64,000 bases of DNA from Pinus tabuliformis (lineage: Eukaryota > Streptophyta > Pinopsida > Pinales > Pinaceae): assembly GCA_031772625.1 (NCBI GenBank), contig CM062816.1:629354992-629418991 (forward strand), in the 5' to 3' direction. Shown one piece after another: positions 61,228-64,000 of this stretch. The position numbers were made by a program, and so were the translations under genes. The notes below the pieces were generated by a model. The model worked only from the letters and a program-made list of their open reading frames with translations. It had not been told where the DNA came from and did not search any database. Every line of letters begins with the position of its first letter. Position 1 is the stretch's first letter.

Positions 61228-62075
61228 TGTGAACATCATTTTATATCGATGAGGAACTTGTGGATTATTCTTCTCATTCTATGGAGGCTTCCCAAATTTG
61301 GGTTGAGGGGCCACATCAACACCAAACTGGGGTTTCACCGGCGATACACCATGAACTGGAAATCCAGGTCAACGCATTTACGTCAGAGATGGATGATGTG
61401 AAGGTTTCCCTAAATTCCCTAGGGTTTTCCCACCCGGGCTCGATGGTAAATCCAAACTTTCTTCAACTGCAGGAGGACCAGGCTCAACCGGTCCTGAATA
61501 TCCCATCACCATCGGAGTTACAGTATTGGGAACTCGAACAACAAGGTCTCGCAACAAATGTACAGGGGGCGTCTTATGTGGTGGTTGAGGGCACGAGCGT
61601 TCATGGAACTAATACATATGGCGTCGTAAATACTGGGAATAATGTACCATGCTCATCAGGAGCAGACCCCCAAGGCTAGCAGCCTGCTCATGTGGCTCGC
61701 ACTTCAGGACGTTTTGATGGCATCACTCGTCAGGAACCTTGTATTGAGGATACTAGAGCAGCGGATTCGAATGAGTAGGAGTCAGTAGAGGACGAACAAC
61801 ACCCAATAGACCACGCATAGAGAACGGGGGGGAAGAAAAAAACAAAATGCACCAAGGTGCATGAGAAGGGACGTCTATTGGTATTCGGAGAAGGTATTAG
61901 TATGGCCCAACAAGCTAGACAACTTCAAATTGTATGTCCCTTTCCGAAAGGGGCTTCCTCCTAACAGCCATCTAAGAACTCTAACCACAATTGGAGGGAT
62001 CTTAAGGACAGAAGGGGATCTAAAAATTCAACTAGACAAGGAAGAGACAACCCACAACATCCTAATACATTGAAC
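61228..62075 (+). pseudogene. Decayed gag-like frame, probably retroelement ORF1
   Basis: One plus frame is protein-like from about 61228 to 62075 but contains in-frame stops at about 61677 (after SGADPQG), 61777 and 61817, then TAA near 61970. Pieces include MEASQIWVEGPHQHQTGV, EMDDVKVSLNSLGFSHPGSM, SGRFDGITRQEPCIED, KGRLLVFGEGISMAQQARQL and a basic, polar tail NSNHNWRDLKDRRGSKNST. The tail resembles nucleic-acid-binding C-termini of gag/ORF1 proteins. No RT follows on this strand; instead a minus-strand LINE abuts it. The assignment is inferred from composition and context. Confidence 0.4.
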
Positions 62076-62138
62076 AATAAATCTTAATGCATTCAAAGCA
62101 TATTATTTTGGATTAAATATTCCTCTACAGGTCAATCT

Positions 62139-64000
62139 TTAGGAGAATACATTTGAGGTGCTTGGACCAGATGGAATGAAGAGCTTCCTGGGCGGATCCA
62201 ATGGCTTCATGGATCTATCTATTCTCAAGGAAGGCAAATTGCTGGGGTGCAATGTGTTTAGACAGAATGGGTTTGAGCCAGTTTGCAATGATCTTGGATA
62301 TAATCTTGTAAAGGACATTACACAAGGATATGGGGCGAAATTCATCAAACGAGGATGGGGAGTCAGTTTTAGGGATAAGGGCAATGAACGTAGAGTTTAT
62401 AGCATGATATAGACACCCAGATGTTCTGCTTTCCTCTACCACCCTGAGTAGGTCCTGTCCCAGCAAGTAAAAAAAGGCTAAATAGAATTCAATAGTCCAA
62501 CCATCCGGCCCAAGGCTCTTGTCTTTTTTGAACCATTTTAAAGTGCTCTCCAGTTCCTCCATAGTTACAGGAGCCGTAAGATCAGCCGAGTCCTCCTCGT
62601 TTACAAATCTAGGGAAATGATTAGCCACATTAATGATCTCTGCCAAATTTGTGCCTGGTGTGCTTCTGTAAATGCTTCTGAAATGAGATGTTCCAAGCTG
62701 GGAGAGCTTGTTGAAGGAGTCTACGAGGCCCCCTTCTGGTAGAGGGAGATTCCAAATAGTATTTGCCACTTTCCTTCCCTTTGCATAATTATGAAAGAAC
62801 CTTGAGTTTTCATCCCCTGCTTTCAGCCAGATTGCTCTACTTCTCAATCAAAGAGATTCTTCCCTTAGTTTGAAAATATTTGTCTTCTGGTTTTCCAGCT
62901 CAATCAATCGAGCCTTGTCTGCTCTAGTGTTAAATCCCAAATTCCGTTCATCTAAGAGAGAGCTTAACTCTGCTTCAATATGTGTGAGCTGGGCAGTATC
63001 CTTGATGTTTTTCTCCTTGGCCCAGATAATGACTAGATGCTTCGAATCAGCTCTGTAAGGTTTTTACAAAACCCCTTCGCCAGTGATGCTTCTTTGTCGA
63101 TAGAGTGTGCCTTCCAGAAATCTGTGACCAATTTCATGAAGTCTTGGTCCTGTAGCCACGAATGGTTGAATTTGAATGGGGCTTTAGGCTTTCGATGAGG
63201 GCCAAGAATCTCCAACAGTATTGGGGAGTGATCAGATATACCCCCCGATCCAACCCATTGTTTATAGTGATGTAAATGATGAAGCAGGGGGCCTTTTAGT
63301 AGAAATCTGTCCAGTCTGCGAGCCAAAGCTGCTGCGCCCACCCTTCTGTTCCTCCAAGTAGGCATGGGTTTTTGCATAGGGACATCAATAAAGTTTGTCT
63401 GTTCCAAGGTATTTTTCATGAACTCGGTGATGGCATCCACCTGAGCCAAAGAACCCCAGGGTTCGCTGAAGCCCAAGGAAAAATTTAGATCTCCCCCCAG
63501 GATGATGTGGTCAGATGCCATTAAAGTAAGATTTAGGAGGTGCCTCCAAAACGACTCTCTCTGGTGGCAAGGGCCATATATATTCACAATTCAGAGGGCT
63601 TGACCGAGTTCCATAGAGAAAATATCCATTCCCAAGAATCCATTTCCACCCCAGGAGGCATCAACCCTGATGTTCCTAGGGTTATATTCGAGCGCCAGTC
63701 CCCCAGATCGCCCGATAGCATCAATTGCCAAAAACTTCCATTTTGGTGCCAGAGAATGTAAGGATTGAGAGATAGCCTCGGCCGAACCAAGAGTCTCTTG
63801 GAGGAGAATAATATCAGGCTGTTCAACCTCAAAGAGTCTCTGAAGGGCTAGTTTTTTGGGGGCACTAGCCAGACCCCGACAGTTGAAAGATAAGCTTTTC
63901 ATGGGGGAACCCTTCGAGGGGTTAAGGGTGCTCTAAGGACCCCTTCAAGAGTGGATTGTCGACCAGATGCGACCTCCGCCCCAGCTCGCCTGATAGCTTT
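62139..64000 (-). mobile_element. Truncated LINE (L1-type) ORF2: endonuclease plus start of reverse transcriptase
   Basis: ORF2 starts at ATG 63902 (MKSLSFNCRGLASAPKKLAL) and is open upstream to the window edge, probably the end of ORF1. The endonuclease shows IILLQET, YGPCHQRESFWRHLL, ILGGDLNFSLG, ARRLDRFLL and GGISDHSPILLEI. The RT part shows DKSLGPDGWTIEFY, IALIPKTDSPSSFDEFRPIS and LCNVLYKIISKIIANWLKP, then QFAFLENR, and homology ends at KCILLKIDL, the first half of the RT active-site motif A. Lesions: TGA at 63591-63593, a frame change near 63035-63060, TGA at 62848-62850 and TAG at 62215-62217. The catalytic FADD motif and everything downstream are missing, and no poly(A) tail is seen at the left end, so the 3' end was lost after insertion. 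Confidence 0.9.

Overview
The window is nuclear DNA from a land plant with a large, repeat-rich genome. A gymnosperm is plausible, but the sequence alone does not prove it. Genes have GT-AG introns, and the recognisable families are plant ones: a PP2C, a PPR protein, a family-3 glycosyl hydrolase, a plant MsrA and a plant-specific 185-residue protein. Retroelement relics and AT-rich satellites fill most of the rest. Only one protein-coding gene looks intact.

The dominant feature is structural. Bases 5898-30177 and 30278-54565 are the same ~24.3 kb sequence in the same orientation, with only about 40-50 differences noted by eye. They are separated by exactly 100 N. The first copy runs up to the gap and the second starts right after it, so the end of one contig equals the start of the next. 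The simplest reading is an unmerged contig overlap (two haplotypes or an unresolved overlap), not a biological tandem duplication. The real locus is then about 39.6 kb, and the second-copy entries below probably describe the same genes or their alleles.

Layout of the non-redundant locus: (a) 1-4080, a degenerate satellite of ~280-310 bp units, interrupted by ~950 bp of unrelated sequence; (b) 4317-6454, minus strand, two decayed HAD/FCP1-type (NIF) phosphatase domains; (c) 7107-10683, minus strand, a decayed multi-exon gene with a DGQH motif, reminiscent of ParB/DGQHR-type proteins; (d) 10905-14746, a satellite that passes from ~74 bp monomers to a ~312 bp four-monomer higher-order repeat with conserved dyads; (e) 14747-19080, AT-rich non-coding sequence; (f) 19090-19830, a Ty3-type gag relic; (g) 21533-23695, a broken PPR exon (minus) and an isolated PP2C exon (plus); (h) 25774-26331, minus strand, the intact 185-residue gene, with a TATA box and upstream E2F-like sites; (i) 27261-30146, retroelement scraps and short tandem repeats.

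Contig B continues beyond the overlap (54566-64000) with a broken GH3 beta-glucosidase that keeps a GC-AG intron, the last exon of an MsrA gene, an unidentified stop-interrupted exon on the minus strand, a decayed gag-like frame on the plus strand, and a minus-strand LINE whose ORF2 stops at the RT active-site region and runs off the right edge. No operon-like cooperation exists. The shared theme is gene fragments that keep splice sites (so they are not retrocopies) scattered among repeats.
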